A DNA stretch of 64,000 nt from Mucilaginibacter rivuli (GTDB lineage Bacteria > Bacteroidota > Bacteroidia > Sphingobacteriales > Sphingobacteriaceae). Both the position numbers and the translations under genes were made by a program. Every line of letters starts with the position of its first letter. Positions within the stretch are counted from its first letter, which is position 1. Below the pieces are notes generated by a model. The model ran no database searches. It saw only the letters and a list, made by a program, of their open reading frames with translations, and was not told the DNA's origin. Below are positions 16,851 through 26,057 of this stretch, in pieces. The stretch spans positions 310,001-374,000 of the forward strand of contig NZ_JAHXPQ010000002.1 of the NCBI RefSeq assembly GCF_019391655.1, read 5' to 3'.

Positions 16851-19796
16851 ATGAAGAAAATTCTATTTATAATTAGTGCTTTGCTGGTGTGTAGCCAGGT
16901 GTTTGCGCAAAATGGCGGAGGCGGTGGCGCAAACCGTAACAGGGGAGGCAGCACCCAACAGCAAAAAGCCGCGGTGTTACCTCCATTACCCTTTCGTGAG
17001 GTGAGTGGTGTAGTGCGCGATTCGAGCGATAACGCTATTATAGGGGCAACGGTTTTGCTTACTTCAAAGTTAGATACTTTGCGTACCAGCACAAACGCCG
17101 ATGGTGTATTTGTTTTACGCAATGTAAAGCTTGCCACATTTACTACCACAATTAACTCTATGGGTTATGTTACAAAAGTGAATAAATACCTGCAAAATGA
17201 TGCGGTAAAAAAGTTGATTCTTGATCCTATTATTATGATTGAGAACAACAAGATGTTAAAAACAGTAACTATAAATGGGGTGCCAAGTATAACTTATAAA
17301 ACAGATACTGTAGAATACCGCGCAAGCGATTATAAAGTGCGCGAAAACTCAACCGTTGATGAGTTGCTCAAAAAGATGGAAGGCATGGAAGTAGGATCTG
17401 ATGGGTCACTTACGCACCAGGGGCAACAGGTAACTAAAGCTAAATTAAATGGTAAAGCATTTGGCGATGGCGATGTAGCTACAGCCATAAAAAACCTGCC
17501 TGCCGATATTGTTGAAAAAATACAAATAGTTGATGATTATGGCGATGCCGCCGCCAGAACAGGTATTAAAGATGGCGACCCTCAGAAAATATTGAACATT
17601 ACCACACGTGCTGATCGGTCAATTGGCCTCACCGGGCGTTTTACCGGTCAATATGGTAGCGATGACAGGTATAATGCAAACTTATCTGTACAGCGTATAA
17701 ATGCTAACCAACAGTTTAACTTTATAGGTAATTTGCGTAACTCTCAGAATGGTGTGGCCTCTTCGGGTATTGCCGGTGGTGCAACTAATGGCGGTGGTGG
17801 CGGTACTGGCGTTGGTGCAGGTGCAGGCCGTGGCAGCAGCCCGGGTACAACTCAATCAGGTTATCCATCCCTCAGCTACCGCGATCAATGGGGCAAAAAG
17901 ATCCAGGTGAATACTAATTATGCTTATCGGTTTAGCAACACCAATGCCACAAGCATTAGCAATGGTTTACGTAAAACAACTTATGGGCCTAATATATTCA
18001 GTAAAAATGGCTCGTCTGATAATAATAACCGTAGCCACAATTTTAGCTTTGACATAGAGTACAGCATTGATAGTGCTAACTTCCTTAAATTTACACCAAC
18101 ATTTAGTTATTCGGGTTCTAATGCGTCAACTGATAATATAACCGATAACCTGCAGTATTATACGCAGGTAGTACCCGGCTACCCGCCTCCTCCGGGTTTT
18201 TCGCACCCTGTAGTAAATTCAATGAGTGATAATGTTAATAACGCACCCAATTATGGTGGATTATTGTTTTACCAGCATATATTTAAAAAACAAGGCAGAA
18301 ACGCATCTGTGCAATTTAGCCTTAACAAATCGACTACTGAAGCTAATCGAGAGAGCAATAATGATACCCATTATTACCAGGATAGCACAAGAGATTATGT
18401 GTTAAAGGATTCGATCTCGCACCTGATAACTAAGCGGACAAGTGCCAATACTACATCAAGGGTGAGTGTAACCTATTCTGAACCTATAGGCAAGCTATCG
18501 CGGATAGATTTTAATGGACAGACCCGTCGTTCAGTATATGATAACAAGGCAGCAGTAGATACTGTATTAGCAAATGGCAGTACTCTTGAAGTTGCTTCCA
18601 GAAGCAATAACTATAACTATTCATTTACAGAAACACGATTGACTCTGGATTACAGGTTCACGGGTGTAAAATACAATATATCAGTGGGGTTAACAGCAGT
18701 GCCAACCTTATTGGAGGGTGTAAAAGTTAATACCAGCAATGTAAACAACCTGCCCGTAACGCGTAGCGATTTCAGGCTAATACCGGTGTTCCGGTTGGCG
18801 TATTCATGGTCACGTACAGAACGGTTTAGCTTCGCTTATTCCGGATCTAATGCCGAGCCAAGTTTCCAGGAGATACAACCTTTTACCGATGCAACAGATC
18901 CTAATAATATTATAGTTGGTAACCCTAATCTGAAACCTTCATTTACACATTCGCTTAGCGCAGGCTATAATAATTATATCGCCAATTCTAAACTTAATTT
19001 CTCAGTTAATTTTAATGCTTCTTTCGTTAATAATCAAATTGCACAAAACAGTATTTTGTTGTTTAGAACGGTAATGGAAAATGGGAAACCGGTTAATATT
19101 AACTTTAACCAAACCAATTATATCAACATTAATGGTACGCATTCGTATGTTGCAAGGTATAATGTTGCAAAACAACTTGATGACCGTAAATACAACCTGT
19201 CGTTAAATGGTAACGTTACTTATGGTTATAATGTTGGGATGAGCCAGGGGCAGGAGTACCACAGCACTACCTGGAGATTTGATGAGCGTTTTGGCCCCAG
19301 AATAAGCCCTAATGATAATATTGAGATCAACCCATACATTGGTTATGATCTGTCGCGCTCGTTCAATTCATTGCCAACCTCGGGTGCAAATAGCTCAAGG
19401 GGTAACTCAAGCACACAGGTGCAAACCACTTCGCTGGCAATTGATGGCCGCATGTACTTCCTGAAAACTTTCCAGGTTAACTACAATGCTTCTAAAAGCT
19501 ACGTGAGCGGTTTGCAAGGTTTAAGCACTAATCCATTAGTATTAAACGCAGGGCTAGAAAAGGAGTTTTTCAAAAAAAGACAACTGGTAGTTACATTTAA
19601 TATGTACGATTTGCTGCACCAAAACAATTTTGTTGAGCAAACTATAAATGAAACAGGCTATACCAATACCCAATCGAGCACATTAAGCCGCTACTTTTTA
19701 GTTGGGATACGTTTAAACTTCCAACACTGGAGCGGCACACCAATGCGTAACGGCCGCCAAATGCAACGTAGGGGCGATGGTAGCTTTATCTACTAG
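16851..19796 (+). CDS. Outer-membrane beta-barrel (TonB-dependent receptor-like) protein
   Basis: 981 residues. The signal peptide ends at VFA (about 19), then a Gly/Asn-rich stretch (NGGGGGANRNRGG). A CarboxypepD_reg-like domain occupies about 50-135 (VSGVVRDSSDNAIIGATV, GYVTKV), followed by a degenerate plug (about 140-250) and a 22-strand-type barrel ending in GDGSFIY with an aromatic last residue. It matches the Bacteroidetes outer-membrane beta-barrel family rather than SusC, as it lacks the LNEVVVIGYG block and has no SusD after it. It probably forms an operon with the Gly-rich protein upstream. The substrate is unknown. Confidence 0.85.
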   Translation: MKKILFIISALLVCSQVFAQNGGGGGANRNRGGSTQQQKAAVLPPLPFREVSGVVRDSSDNAIIGATVLLTSKLDTLRTSTNADGVFVLRNVKLATFTTTINSMGYVTKVNKYLQNDAVKKLILDPIIMIENNKMLKTVTINGVPSITYKTDTVEYRASDYKVRENSTVDELLKKMEGMEVGSDGSLTHQGQQVTKAKLNGKAFGDGDVATAIKNLPADIVEKIQIVDDYGDAAARTGIKDGDPQKILNITTRADRSIGLTGRFTGQYGSDDRYNANLSVQRINANQQFNFIGNLRNSQNGVASSGIAGGATNGGGGGTGVGAGAGRGSSPGTTQSGYPSLSYRDQWGKKIQVNTNYAYRFSNTNATSISNGLRKTTYGPNIFSKNGSSDNNNRSHNFSFDIEYSIDSANFLKFTPTFSYSGSNASTDNITDNLQYYTQVVPGYPPPPGFSHPVVNSMSDNVNNAPNYGGLLFYQHIFKKQGRNASVQFSLNKSTTEANRESNNDTHYYQDSTRDYVLKDSISHLITKRTSANTTSRVSVTYSEPIGKLSRIDFNGQTRRSVYDNKAAVDTVLANGSTLEVASRSNNYNYSFTETRLTLDYRFTGVKYNISVGLTAVPTLLEGVKVNTSNVNNLPVTRSDFRLIPVFRLAYSWSRTERFSFAYSGSNAEPSFQEIQPFTDATDPNNIIVGNPNLKPSFTHSLSAGYNNYIANSKLNFSVNFNASFVNNQIAQNSILLFRTVMENGKPVNINFNQTNYININGTHSYVARYNVAKQLDDRKYNLSLNGNVTYGYNVGMSQGQEYHSTTWRFDERFGPRISPNDNIEINPYIGYDLSRSFNSLPTSGANSSRGNSSTQVQTTSLAIDGRMYFLKTFQVNYNASKSYVSGLQGLSTNPLVLNAGLEKEFFKKRQLVVTFNMYDLLHQNNFVEQTINETGYTNTQSSTLSRYFLVGIRLNFQHWSGTPMRNGRQMQRRGDGSFIY

Positions 19797-19820
19797 TACT
19801 TAAGATATCATTATATCGAG

Positions 19821-19853
19821 GCGCATCCCGGTTATCCGGGATGCGCTTTTTGT
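19821..19853 (+). terminator. Rho-independent terminator
   Basis: An 11-bp perfect GC-rich stem (19,821-19,831 with 19,836-19,846) and TTAT loop, followed by five T. It closes the two-gene unit ending at 19,796. Confidence 0.88.
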
Positions 19854-19995
19854 TTAGGATGGAACCCAAATGCTGCACTTACGATAATTCAAGTTGTTCC
19901 GTACGGGCAAAAAGCTCGGTAGAACGGTAGGGTATCACAACCAGTATGTTTCTTTTGCCTCGTAGTGACAATACTTAACGGCTGCCAAATAACCA

Positions 19996-20034
19996 CAAAA
20001 AAAGCCTCCGAAACACATGTTCAGGAGGCTTTTA
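19996..20034 (-). terminator. Rho-independent terminator of the thrS-infC-rpmI-rplT operon
   Basis: On the minus strand AGCCTCC pairs with GGAGGCT across a loop of about 14 bases and is followed by seven T. It lies 19 bases after the rplT stop. Confidence 0.8.
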
Positions 20035-20052
20035 ACAAAGTATTGTAATTGC

Positions 20053-20397
20053 TTACTTTACCGAATCAACTATAGCTTTAAAAGCAGTTGGGTGGTTCAT
20101 CGCTAAGTCGGCTAATACCTTACGGTTCAACCCAACTTCTTTAGCGTTTAATTTACCTATTAACTGAGAGTATGATAAACCATGTTGACGGGCACCTGCG
20201 TTGATACGTTGTATCCACAAAGCCCTAAACTCTCTCTTTTTAGCTTTACGGTCGCGGTAAGCGTATTGTAAACCTTTTTCAACTGTGTTTTTAGCAACGG
20301 TGTAAACCTTGCTGCGTGAACCCCAATAGCCTTTGGCGAGGTTCATGATCTTTTTTCTGCGTCTTCTTGACGCTACTGCGTTAACTGAACGTGGCAT
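20053..20397 (-). CDS. rplT: 50S ribosomal protein L20
   Basis: 114 residues, basic, with the family start [16 protein letters not shown] and the [10 protein letters not shown] and [19 protein letters not shown] blocks. It binds 23S rRNA early in large-subunit assembly. It is the last gene of the infC-rpmI-rplT group, 80 bases after rpmI, and is followed by a terminator. Confidence 0.98.
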   Translation of the reverse strand: MPRSVNAVASRRRRKKIMNLAKGYWGSRSKVYTVAKNTVEKGLQYAYRDRKAKKREFRALWIQRINAGARQHGLSYSQLIGKLNAKEVGLNRKVLADLAMNHPTAFKAIVDSVK

Positions 20398-20477
20398 TTT
20401 CTTGCGATTTTGGTAGCGAGTGCCTCAATTTAATGATGGTCTTTAAAACTCTGATACCTGGTTAAAAATTTGTTTAA

Positions 20478-20678
20478 TTACTTTCCGATACAAAGCATAC
20501 GTTTTACGTTACCCATATCCGCATTGCTTACTAAGCTGGTGTGGGTAAGGTTACGCTTGCGTTTAGTCGACATCTTGGTTAAGATGTGGCTTTTGTATGC
20601 GTTCTTTCTGGTAATTTTACCGGTTCCAGTAAGCTTAAAACGCTTTTTAGCACTGGAATTGGTTTTCATTTTTGGCAT
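20478..20678 (-). CDS. rpmI: 50S ribosomal protein L35
   Basis: 66 residues, strongly basic, beginning [20 protein letters not shown] and containing the [19 protein letters not shown] segment of L35. It lies between infC and rplT in the conserved order, 33 bases after infC. Confidence 0.97.
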   Translation of the reverse strand: MPKMKTNSSAKKRFKLTGTGKITRKNAYKSHILTKMSTKRKRNLTHTSLVSNADMGNVKRMLCIGK

Positions 20679-20711
20679 AACTCTGTTTTATATATATTAA
20701 TTGTAAATCAA

Positions 20712-21281
20712 TTACTTTTTAGCAGCCTTAGGGGTAACGGTTAAAAACATCCGCTTGCCTTCCAGTTTTGGTAGTTGCTCCACTTTACCCACATCTTCTA
20801 ATGCTTGTGCAAAGCGTAGTAACAATATTTCGCCTTGCTCTTTGTAAACAATTGCACGGCCTTTAAAGTGTACGTAAGCCCTTACCTTTTCGCCCGCTTC
20901 CAAAAATTTGATGGCATGCTTCAATTTAAACTCAAAGTCATGGTCATCAGTATTCGGTCCAAAACGGATCTCTTTAATAACGGTTTGCTTGGCGTTACTC
21001 TTTATCTCTTTCAGCTTTTTCTTTTGCTCGTAGATGAACTTGTTATAGTCAACTATCTTACAAACAGGGGGTACTGCGTTCGGAGATATTTCAACCAGGT
21101 CGAGTTCTTGCTCTTCGGCAAATGCCAATGCTTCTTTTAATGAATAAACACCCACTTCTACGTTATCACCCACTAAGCGAACTTCCTGTGAGCGGATAAA
21201 TTGATTGATGTTGTGTTCAGCTTCTTTCTTTTTGAAAGGTAGCCTCGGTCCTCTGTTAAAATTAGGTTTATTTAAAGCCAA
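20712..21281 (-). CDS. infC: Translation initiation factor IF-3, TTG start
   Basis: 189 residues with the IF3 N-domain ([38 protein letters not shown]) and C-domain ([38 protein letters not shown]). IF-3 keeps the 30S subunit free and checks start codons. The start is a TTG at 21,281, one base after the TAA of thrS. No ATG lies in the frame between the upstream in-frame stop and the IF3 core. Non-ATG starts on infC are known from E. coli (AUU), where they let IF-3 repress its own translation, so the same control is plausible here. Confidence 0.96.
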   Translation of the reverse strand: MALNKPNFNRGPRLPFKKKEAEHNINQFIRSQEVRLVGDNVEVGVYSLKEALAFAEEQELDLVEISPNAVPPVCKIVDYNKFIYEQKKKLKEIKSNAKQTVIKEIRFGPNTDDHDFEFKLKHAIKFLEAGEKVRAYVHFKGRAIVYKEQGEILLLRFAQALEDVGKVEQLPKLEGKRMFLTVTPKAAKK

Positions 21282-21282
21282 G

Positions 21283-23214
21283 TTATACTGTTATTTCTTT
21301 TTTTATTTTTTGTGTAAATTCTTCAATCGTCATACTGCCTAAGTCGCCTTCGCCATGTTTTCTTACCGAAACAAGCCCTTCAGCCGCTTCTTTTTCACCT
21401 ACAATAAGCATGTATGGTATTTTCTTGACTTCAGCATCCCTGATCTTACGACCAATTTTCTCGTCCCTGAAATCAATAAGCCCGCAAATATCGGAATCTT
21501 TTAGTGATTCTGAAAGTTTTTTTGCATAATCTTCATATTTCTCCGAGATCGGCAAAATAGTGAATTGCTCCGGCGATAACCACAGCGGGAAATTGCCCGC
21601 GCAGTGCTCAATCAGCACAGCCACAAACCTTTCCATCGATCCAAACGGAGCGCGGTGTATCATTACCGGGCGGTGCTTTTGGTTATCGCTGCCGGTGTAC
21701 TCTAATTCAAAGCGCTCAGGCAGGTTATAATCAACCTGTATGGTGCCTAACTGCCATTTACGGCCCAGCGCATCTTTTACCATAAAGTCAAGTTTCGGGC
21801 CGTAAAACGCGGCTTCACCTTCAACTTCAATGGTTCTTAAGCCCTTTTCGGCAGCAGCCTCAATAATAGCGCTTTCGGCAATGGCCCAGTTCTCGTCGCT
21901 GCCAATGTATTTGGTTTTGTTGTTCGGGTCGCGTAAGGATACCTGCGCGGTATAATCCTCAAAGCCCAGGGCTCCAAAAACATATAACACTAAGTCGATA
22001 ACTTTTTTAAACTCTTCCTTCACCTGGTCGGGGCGGCAAAACAAGTGCGCATCATCCTGTGTAAAACCACGTACGCGGGTTAAGCCGTGCAGCTCGCCGC
22101 TTTGCTCATAACGGTAAACGGTACCAAACTCCGCAAAACGCACAGGAAGGTCTTTGTAGCTGCGTGGCTTAGTTTTATAGATCTCGCAATGGTGCGGACA
22201 GTTCATAGGTTTTAAAAAGAACTCTTCGCCCTCCTGCGGGGTTTTTATCGGCTGGAACGAATCCGCCCCATATTTCTCGTAGTGGCCCGATGTTACATAT
22301 AAACTTTTATGGCCTATATGCGGTGTTATCACCTGTTCGTAACCGGCTTTTACCTGTGCTTTAGTTAAAAACTGCACCAAACGCTCGCGTAAAGCAGCTC
22401 CCTTAGGCAACCACAAAGGTAAACCTGCACCCACTTTTTCACTGAAAGCAAATAGCTCCAACTCTTTACCCAACTTACGGTGATCACGTTTTTTGGCTTC
22501 TTCAATCAAAGTCAAATAATCGGTCAGCTCGCTTGCCTTAGGGAAGGTAACAGCGTAAATACGGGTTAACTGTTTGCGGGTTTCATCGCCGCGCCAGTAG
22601 GCACCTGCAACGCTGGTTAGTTTAACAGCCTTTATAAAACCCGTGTTGGGGATATGCGGACCGCGGCACAGATCTGTAAAGTTACCTTGTGTATAAAAAG
22701 TGATGCCGCCATCGGGCAGGTCCTTCAGCAGGTCCAGTTTATATTCGTCGCCTTTTTCGGTGAAATAAGCTATCGCGTCGGCTTTACTCATCGGTTTACG
22801 TACGTATTCCTCCTTAGTTTTAGCCAGCTCGATGATCTTATCTTCAATTTTTTTGAACTCGTCGCTCGAGAACTCCCTGTCGCCAAAATCAACATCGTAG
22901 TAAAAGCCGGGCTGCTCTTTCAACGGCGGACCGATACCGAATTTTGTTCCGGGATAAAGGGCTTCCAAAGCCTCGGCTAATAAGTGTGCCGATGAGTGCC
23001 AAAAGGTGTTTTTGCCATCAGCATCATTCCAGGTCAATAATTTAACGTTGCTATCAGCCTCTATAGCGCGACTGGCATCCCAAACTTCGCCGTTAACTTC
23101 GGCGGCTAAAACGTTACGGGCTAAACCTTCAGAAATGGATAATGCGATCTGCATTGCGGTAGTTCCATGCTCATACTCACGAACGGAACCATCAGGAAGT
23201 GTAATGTTAATCAT
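21283..23214 (-). CDS. thrS: Threonyl-tRNA synthetase
   Basis: 643 residues in the standard order: TGS domain (1-62), editing domain with [14 protein letters not shown] near 71-84, class II catalytic core (about 240-535; motif 2 around [30 protein letters not shown]) and anticodon-binding domain (from about 545). It charges tRNA-Thr and edits Ser-tRNA-Thr. It leads the operon with infC, rpmI and rplT, the same order as in E. coli. Confidence 0.98.
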   Translation of the reverse strand: MINITLPDGSVREYEHGTTAMQIALSISEGLARNVLAAEVNGEVWDASRAIEADSNVKLLTWNDADGKNTFWHSSAHLLAEALEALYPGTKFGIGPPLKEQPGFYYDVDFGDREFSSDEFKKIEDKIIELAKTKEEYVRKPMSKADAIAYFTEKGDEYKLDLLKDLPDGGITFYTQGNFTDLCRGPHIPNTGFIKAVKLTSVAGAYWRGDETRKQLTRIYAVTFPKASELTDYLTLIEEAKKRDHRKLGKELELFAFSEKVGAGLPLWLPKGAALRERLVQFLTKAQVKAGYEQVITPHIGHKSLYVTSGHYEKYGADSFQPIKTPQEGEEFFLKPMNCPHHCEIYKTKPRSYKDLPVRFAEFGTVYRYEQSGELHGLTRVRGFTQDDAHLFCRPDQVKEEFKKVIDLVLYVFGALGFEDYTAQVSLRDPNNKTKYIGSDENWAIAESAIIEAAAEKGLRTIEVEGEAAFYGPKLDFMVKDALGRKWQLGTIQVDYNLPERFELEYTGSDNQKHRPVMIHRAPFGSMERFVAVLIEHCAGNFPLWLSPEQFTILPISEKYEDYAKKLSESLKDSDICGLIDFRDEKIGRKIRDAEVKKIPYMLIVGEKEAAEGLVSVRKHGEGDLGSMTIEEFTQKIKKEITV

Positions 23215-23503
23215 CTACAACTATGATTTAAATGTTTAATAATATGTTAGTACCAAATCACGTACAATGGTGATTTTTTGAGGTGCAAATATACAGTAGA
23301 ATTTTGGATTTCGGATGTTCGATTTCGGATTTATGTGATAGGTAATTATGGGTATGCTCACCATCACGTCATTGCGAGGAACGAAGCAATCCTAAAGCGA
23401 CAGGCAGCAAAACCGACCACACAAAATCAAGTTAACCACTCATTTTCCATCATTTGTTTAATTAATGCAACAAAGTAAAATTAAAGTTACATAACCGTGC
23501 AAT
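23215..23503. other. Intergenic region with interspersed-repeat-like sequence
   Basis: It holds the thrS upstream region on the minus strand and then a short repetitive patch. GTCATTGCGAGGAACGAAGC at 23,368-23,387 resembles an interspersed element often seen between genes in this phylum. It has no other copy in this window. No gene was recognised. Confidence 0.4.
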
Positions 23504-23548
23504 CAGGATGGAACAGGACGGCTATATTTAATGCATCTGCTACTTTTA
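23504..23548 (+). promoter_or_regulatory. CAGGA-repeat promoter, site 1 (pectin enzyme operon)
   Basis: CAGGA at 23,504-23,508 and 23,514-23,518, ten bases apart, with TACTTTTA at 23,541-23,548. The distance from the second CAGGA to the TA of the box is 27 bases, the same as at the three other sites. Transcription would start near 23,555, leaving a leader of about 255 bases before the gene at 23,811. Confidence 0.65.
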
Positions 23549-23569
23549 ACCTGTTGTTATATAAACCAA

Positions 23570-23587
23570 TCCCGATAGTTATCGGGA
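23570..23587. repeat. Short palindrome in the leader
   Basis: TCCCGATA (23,570-23,577) pairs with TATCGGGA (23,580-23,587) across a two-base centre. It could be a leader hairpin or a dispersed palindromic element. No T-run follows, so it is not a terminator. Confidence 0.45.
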
Positions 23588-23741
23588 CGTCAACAAAATA
23601 AACCGATCAGTCCAGTTTTTTTAAATTGATATAGCCCTTTTTTTGATAGGGGATAGTATGTTCTTAATTATTGTAAATGTCTTTTTTCGGGGTTAATAAA
23701 AAGGTGGTATTGTGATAGGTTTCAACTTTTTCCCGGAATTA

Positions 23742-23788
23742 AAATTGCCTTCGCGGGGGTTGTGTGTTCCTCCGCGAAACGGCAATTT
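23742..23788 (+). promoter_or_regulatory. Long leader hairpin just before the first pectin gene
   Basis: AAATTGCC (23,742-23,749) pairs with GGCAATTT (23,781-23,788), and TTCGCGG (23,750-23,756) pairs with CCGCGAA (23,772-23,778), with a two-base bulge. The hairpin ends 22 bases before the start codon at 23,811. No T-run follows. It could affect translation or message stability. Confidence 0.5.
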
Positions 23789-23810
23789 CTAATCCACATT
23801 TAACGCTGCC

Positions 23811-25994
23811 ATGTCCCATCAGTATAAATATTCCTTAAAAGCCACGGGCAAGTTATTAGTATTTACTTTTTGCTGTTCGCTATTCGCAACGCAGGTATCG
23901 GCGCAGGCGCCATGGCAAAAGATCAACATGCCGACTGTTGCCGAACTATCCGGTAAATTATTAAACCCGCCATCGCAATACAGCGCCGCCGTTACCTGGG
24001 GCTGGGATGGCAGCATGACCCGCGAGGTTATCGCCCGCGACCTTGATAAATTCCACGAAATAGGTTTCCGCGCAGTCAGCATCGAAGCGGGTTATGGCAT
24101 GGCTGGCAAATACCTTTCCGAAGCATGGTTCCAGTCCATCAAAATGGCGGTGGAAGAAGCCAAGAAGCGCGGCATGCACATCTGGATCATCGACGAGGGT
24201 AAATACCCCAGCGGTTTTGCAGGCGGAAAATTCAGCGAGCTGAAACCCGAACTGAAAATGCAGGCGCTTACCTCTCAACGTTTTGTATGGGGCAGTTTAA
24301 CTATCGGCGAACCGCTTAACGGCACGGCCTTATCGGCCATTGCTTATAATCCCGAAACTAAAGTCACGCAAAATGTTGCGATAAAAGGTGGAAAAATTGA
24401 TTTTGTGCCGCCGCCTGGCAAATGGGAGATCATCATTGCGCAGTCTCAATTTAAAACATCGCCAACGCGCTCTGCAAATAATCCAACCAAAGGTAAAGAT
24501 GGTAGCGCATCGCTAATGGATTACCTTAATCCCGAAGCCACCAGACAGTTTTTAAACTGGACCGAAGAAGAATACAAAAAATACATTGGCGATGAGTTTG
24601 GCAAAACCGTTTTAGGCTTCCGCGGAGATGAGCCCGCATTTAGCTATACCCCATGGACGCCCAAACTGCCCGAAGTATTTAAAGCCAAAAAAGGTTACGA
24701 TATCACACCTTATTTAGCAACCTTTTTCCTCCGCGATCCAAGCCCGGAACAGCAAAAAGCCAAAGCGGATTTTTATGATGTATGGTCGGATATGTTTGGC
24801 GAAAATTACTTTAAACTACAAGGCGATTGGTGCAAAGCCAACGGTATGGAGTACATGGTACACTTGGATAAAGATGATAACATGGCCCAGTTTGTACGTT
24901 CAGGCGGCGATTTCTTTAAAGACCTGAAAGGCGTGCAAATCCCCGGAGTAGATGCCATTTGGCACCAGATATGGTCGGATACTGTTTCTAACTTCTCAAA
25001 ATTCGCTTCATCGGTATCGCACGTTTATAATAAGCCGCGCGCCTTAAGTGAAAGCTTCGCGGCATACCGCCCAGCGCCAAACGTGGAGCAGGCCAAATGG
25101 GTGCTCAACCAGCAAATGGTACGCGGTATCAACCTTTTTGAGTTGATGTTCGTATCCTCATCCGCACGGAGCGGCCAAACCAACCTGCGCGGTTATATGG
25201 GTGAGGCGGCTTTCCCGGCATTAATAAAATACCTCAACACCGTTTGCTATGTGCTTAGCCAGGGCCGCCCCGCAACACAGGTGGCGCTTTACATGCCCAC
25301 TACAAGTTTATGGATGGGCGATAAGGCCGCTAATGAAAGTTTGATCAAGGTAGGCGAGGAACTGTTAAATAACCAGTACGATTTTGATTTTGTGAGTGAG
25401 GAGGCCTTAACGAAAGACCTGACTGTGACCAATGGTCCGTTTACAACTGCATCCGGTACAAAGTATTCAATACTGGTTATACCTTCGGTCACTGTGCTTT
25501 CAAATGCGGTTATCGAAAAAATTAAAACGATGACCACATACGGAGGGCGCGTATTGTTTGTTGGCAAAACGCCTGAATTACTGAACGATAAAAGCTTTAT
25601 GGATGCTCAAAAAGTTTCGCCGGATATGTTTTCGTTGATCCATTCCGACATGTCTGGAAAAGATGATTACAGGTCGATGTTCTCAAAATATATCAAATAT
25701 TCTGATGTTAGCCTCGCTACCGCCAACCCGGCCCTTAAATACATCCACCGCGTTATTAAAGATGCCGATATATACTTCTTCTTTAACGAAAGTTTGACCG
25801 ATGAGGTAAACACTACGGCCACTTTACGGGGCGTAGGTATGGTAAACGAATGGGACCCAAAAACAAATATAGTGACCCAACAAAGTGGTACAGACACCAA
25901 CTACAACACGCCGGTTACCTTAAAGCTAAAGCCTCAGGAAACAAAATTTATCATTATCTCAAAAACAAAAATGCCACCTATCGATACTAACTGA
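23811..25994 (+). CDS. GH106-like glycoside hydrolase (probable alpha-L-rhamnosidase type)
   Basis: 727 residues with a signal peptide ending near VSA (about 32). The core follows the GH106 pattern: WGWDGSMTREVIARDLDKFHEIGF with GYGMAGKYLSEAWFQ, then HIWIIDEGKYPSGFAGG, and later RGDEPAFSYTPWTPKLPEVF, which matches the acidic active-site region of GH106. It is shorter than the 945-residue GH106 at 33,109 and lacks its C-terminal beta domain. It is likely periplasmic and would remove rhamnose, or a related sugar, from pectin fragments. It is the first gene of a six-gene operon. Confidence 0.75.
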   Translation: MSHQYKYSLKATGKLLVFTFCCSLFATQVSAQAPWQKINMPTVAELSGKLLNPPSQYSAAVTWGWDGSMTREVIARDLDKFHEIGFRAVSIEAGYGMAGKYLSEAWFQSIKMAVEEAKKRGMHIWIIDEGKYPSGFAGGKFSELKPELKMQALTSQRFVWGSLTIGEPLNGTALSAIAYNPETKVTQNVAIKGGKIDFVPPPGKWEIIIAQSQFKTSPTRSANNPTKGKDGSASLMDYLNPEATRQFLNWTEEEYKKYIGDEFGKTVLGFRGDEPAFSYTPWTPKLPEVFKAKKGYDITPYLATFFLRDPSPEQQKAKADFYDVWSDMFGENYFKLQGDWCKANGMEYMVHLDKDDNMAQFVRSGGDFFKDLKGVQIPGVDAIWHQIWSDTVSNFSKFASSVSHVYNKPRALSESFAAYRPAPNVEQAKWVLNQQMVRGINLFELMFVSSSARSGQTNLRGYMGEAAFPALIKYLNTVCYVLSQGRPATQVALYMPTTSLWMGDKAANESLIKVGEELLNNQYDFDFVSEEALTKDLTVTNGPFTTASGTKYSILVIPSVTVLSNAVIEKIKTMTTYGGRVLFVGKTPELLNDKSFMDAQKVSPDMFSLIHSDMSGKDDYRSMFSKYIKYSDVSLATANPALKYIHRVIKDADIYFFFNESLTDEVNTTATLRGVGMVNEWDPKTNIVTQQSGTDTNYNTPVTLKLKPQETKFIIISKTKMPPIDTN

Positions 25995-26057
25995 AAATTG
26001 AAAATGATACAAAAGAAAAATAATCGTAATATTGACACTAATTAATAACCACCAATT

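Noticed and set aside
20470..21140. Plus-strand frames over rpmI and infC
   Set aside because: Shadows opposite conserved translation genes.
23368..23391. Mobile element boundary
   Set aside because: The repeat-like patch has no inverted ends, target duplication or transposase nearby.
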